A DNA stretch of 39,361 nucleotides from Gemmiger_A avium (GTDB lineage: Bacteria; Bacillota; Clostridia; Oscillospirales; Ruminococcaceae), in contig DXFE01000124.1 of the NCBI GenBank assembly GCA_019114585.1, positions 1 through 39,361 of the forward strand, written 5' to 3'. This document shows, piece by piece, positions 38,478 to 39,361 of the stretch. Positions within the stretch are counted from its first letter, which is position 1. Each line of letters starts with the position of its first letter. Below the pieces are notes generated by a model. That model was not told where the DNA came from, ran no database searches, and saw only the letters and a list, made by a program, of their open reading frames with translations. A program made the position numbers and the translations under genes.

Positions 38478-39361
38478 ATGGCAAACCGGGTATTTCAGAG
38501 TGTCGTATACCAGATGAAGGACGCCATCGACCGAATTGTGGCCGTGGTGGATGAGACCGGCACGGTGATCTCCTGCTCGGAGCTCAGCATGATCGGCGAG
38601 GTGCGCGAGGGCTATGTGGCCGAACACCTGAGCGCCGGCGAGAGCTTCGTCAAGGACGGGTATACCTATCATCAGTTCAGCTCTTCCAAGCACAACGACT
38701 ATGCGGTCTGCGTGGAGGGCACCGACGAGGCCGCGGGGCAGTTCGCCAGCCTGCTGGCCATCAGCCTGCAGAGCATCAAGCAGTACCACGACGAGAAGTT
38801 TGACAAGGCCAACTTCATCAAGAACGTGGTGCTGGACAACATCCTGCCCGGCGACATCTACGCCAAGGCCCGTGAGCTGCATTTTGTGGCCGACGTGTCC
38901 CGCGTGGTGCTGCTGATCCGGGTCACCAGCGGCAACGACATCTCCGCCTACGACGTGGTGAGCGGCCTGTTCCCGGACAAGCAGAAGGACTTTGTCTTCA
39001 ACATCAGCGAAAACGACACCGTGCTGGTCAAGGAGATCCGCCGCGGCATCGACCAGCGGGATATCGAAAAGCTGGCCGCCAGCATCGTGGACACCCTCTC
39101 CGGCGAGCACTACATCAAGGCGGTTGTGGGTATCGGCACCCCCATCTCCAACGTGAAGGATCTGGCCACCAGCTTCAAGGAAGCCCAGATCGCCATGGAA
39201 GTGGGCAAGGTGTTCGACACCGAGCAGTCCATCATCAGCTACGACAACCTGGGCATCGCCCGCTTGATCTACCAGCTGCCCACCACCCTGTGCGAGATGT
39301 TCCTCAAGGAGGTCTTTAAGAAGGGCTCGATCGACAGCCTCGACCACGAGACGCTGTTCAC
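38478..39361 (+). CDS. CdaR/PucR-type transcriptional regulator (3' partial)
   Basis: An open frame from an ATG behind AAAGGAG to the window end, 294 codons without a stop. The N-terminal part is a sensor-like domain (VVYQMKDAIDRIVAVVDETG ... SAGESFVKDGYTYHQF). The middle part (LDNILPGDIYAKARELHFVA, RVVLLIRV, then VVGIGTPISNVKDLATSFKE AQIAM) matches the GGDEF-like central domain of the CdaR/PucR family. The C-terminal helix-turn-helix should follow beyond the window. Such proteins control sugar diacid, purine or other catabolic genes; the signal here is unknown. Confidence 0.82.
   Translation, partial: MANRVFQSVVYQMKDAIDRIVAVVDETGTVISCSELSMIGEVREGYVAEHLSAGESFVKDGYTYHQFSSSKHNDYAVCVEGTDEAAGQFASLLAISLQSIKQYHDEKFDKANFIKNVVLDNILPGDIYAKARELHFVADVSRVVLLIRVTSGNDISAYDVVSGLFPDKQKDFVFNISENDTVLVKEIRRGIDQRDIEKLAASIVDTLSGEHYIKAVVGIGTPISNVKDLATSFKEAQIAMEVGKVFDTEQSIISYDNLGIARLIYQLPTTLCEMFLKEVFKKGSIDSLDHETLF

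Overview
The window reads as high-GC Bacillota, class Clostridia, most likely a Gemmiger/Subdoligranulum/Faecalibacterium-type member of the Ruminococcaceae/Oscillospiraceae. Reasons: strong AGGAGG ribosome sites, TTGACA/TATAAT promoters, ECF vitamin transporters, a CIRCE-controlled hrcA-grpE-dnaK-dnaJ operon, SpoVT, a strictly anaerobic class III ribonucleotide reductase, and heavy use of CTG/CGG/GGC codons. No phage, IS element or CRISPR array is visible. This placement is inferred from gene content only.

Layout. 1-3.6 kb: the 3' half of clpB (its 5' edge is an in-frame chimera with an RlmN-like fragment), an M3 oligopeptidase, and a THF riboswitch with a folate ECF-S gene. 3.6-7 kb: a small protein and an LCP-like membrane protein diverging from a mirror-image palindrome, a DUF1835-type protein, and an ECF sigma/anti-sigma pair. 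7.3-10.9 kb: an ECF-S transporter with a long structured leader, divergent from a MocR/PdxR-type regulator (candidate B6 uptake module), then an SPFH/ribbon-helix-helix operon. 11.1-19.5 kb: a co-directional block of Ser/Thr kinase-TPR, two small membrane proteins, a zinc-ribbon protein, a membrane protein with a Thr-containing repeat tail and zinc ribbon, a VWA protein and a TPR/RCC1-like protein. I read this block as an uncharacterised envelope signalling system. 19.7-26.2 kb: spoVT, a deoxyinosine-type DNA glycosylase and the heat-shock operon. 26.4-29.4 kb: anaerobic nucleotide reduction genes, in which the glycyl-radical domain of NrdD is a separate 48-residue protein. 29.7-39.4 kb: YgjP-type metallopeptidase, polysaccharide flippase, a metallo-beta-lactamase-fold protein without metal ligands, DUF1846 protein, tRNA-Val(CAC), a truncated sigma factor, a duplicated-domain lipoprotein, a GT2 glycosyltransferase, an RsuA-type pseudouridine synthase and the start of a CdaR/PucR-type regulator.

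Four intergenic spaces (after clpB, after the anti-sigma gene, after spoVT, after dnaJ) hold copies of a roughly 180-290 bp multi-hairpin palindromic repeat. Three of the four lie between convergent genes. Stem sequences change between copies while the hairpin order stays, which points to selection on fold. The features I consider most worth follow-up are this repeat family, the split NrdD, the kinase/VWA block, and the leader RNA of the ECF-S gene.
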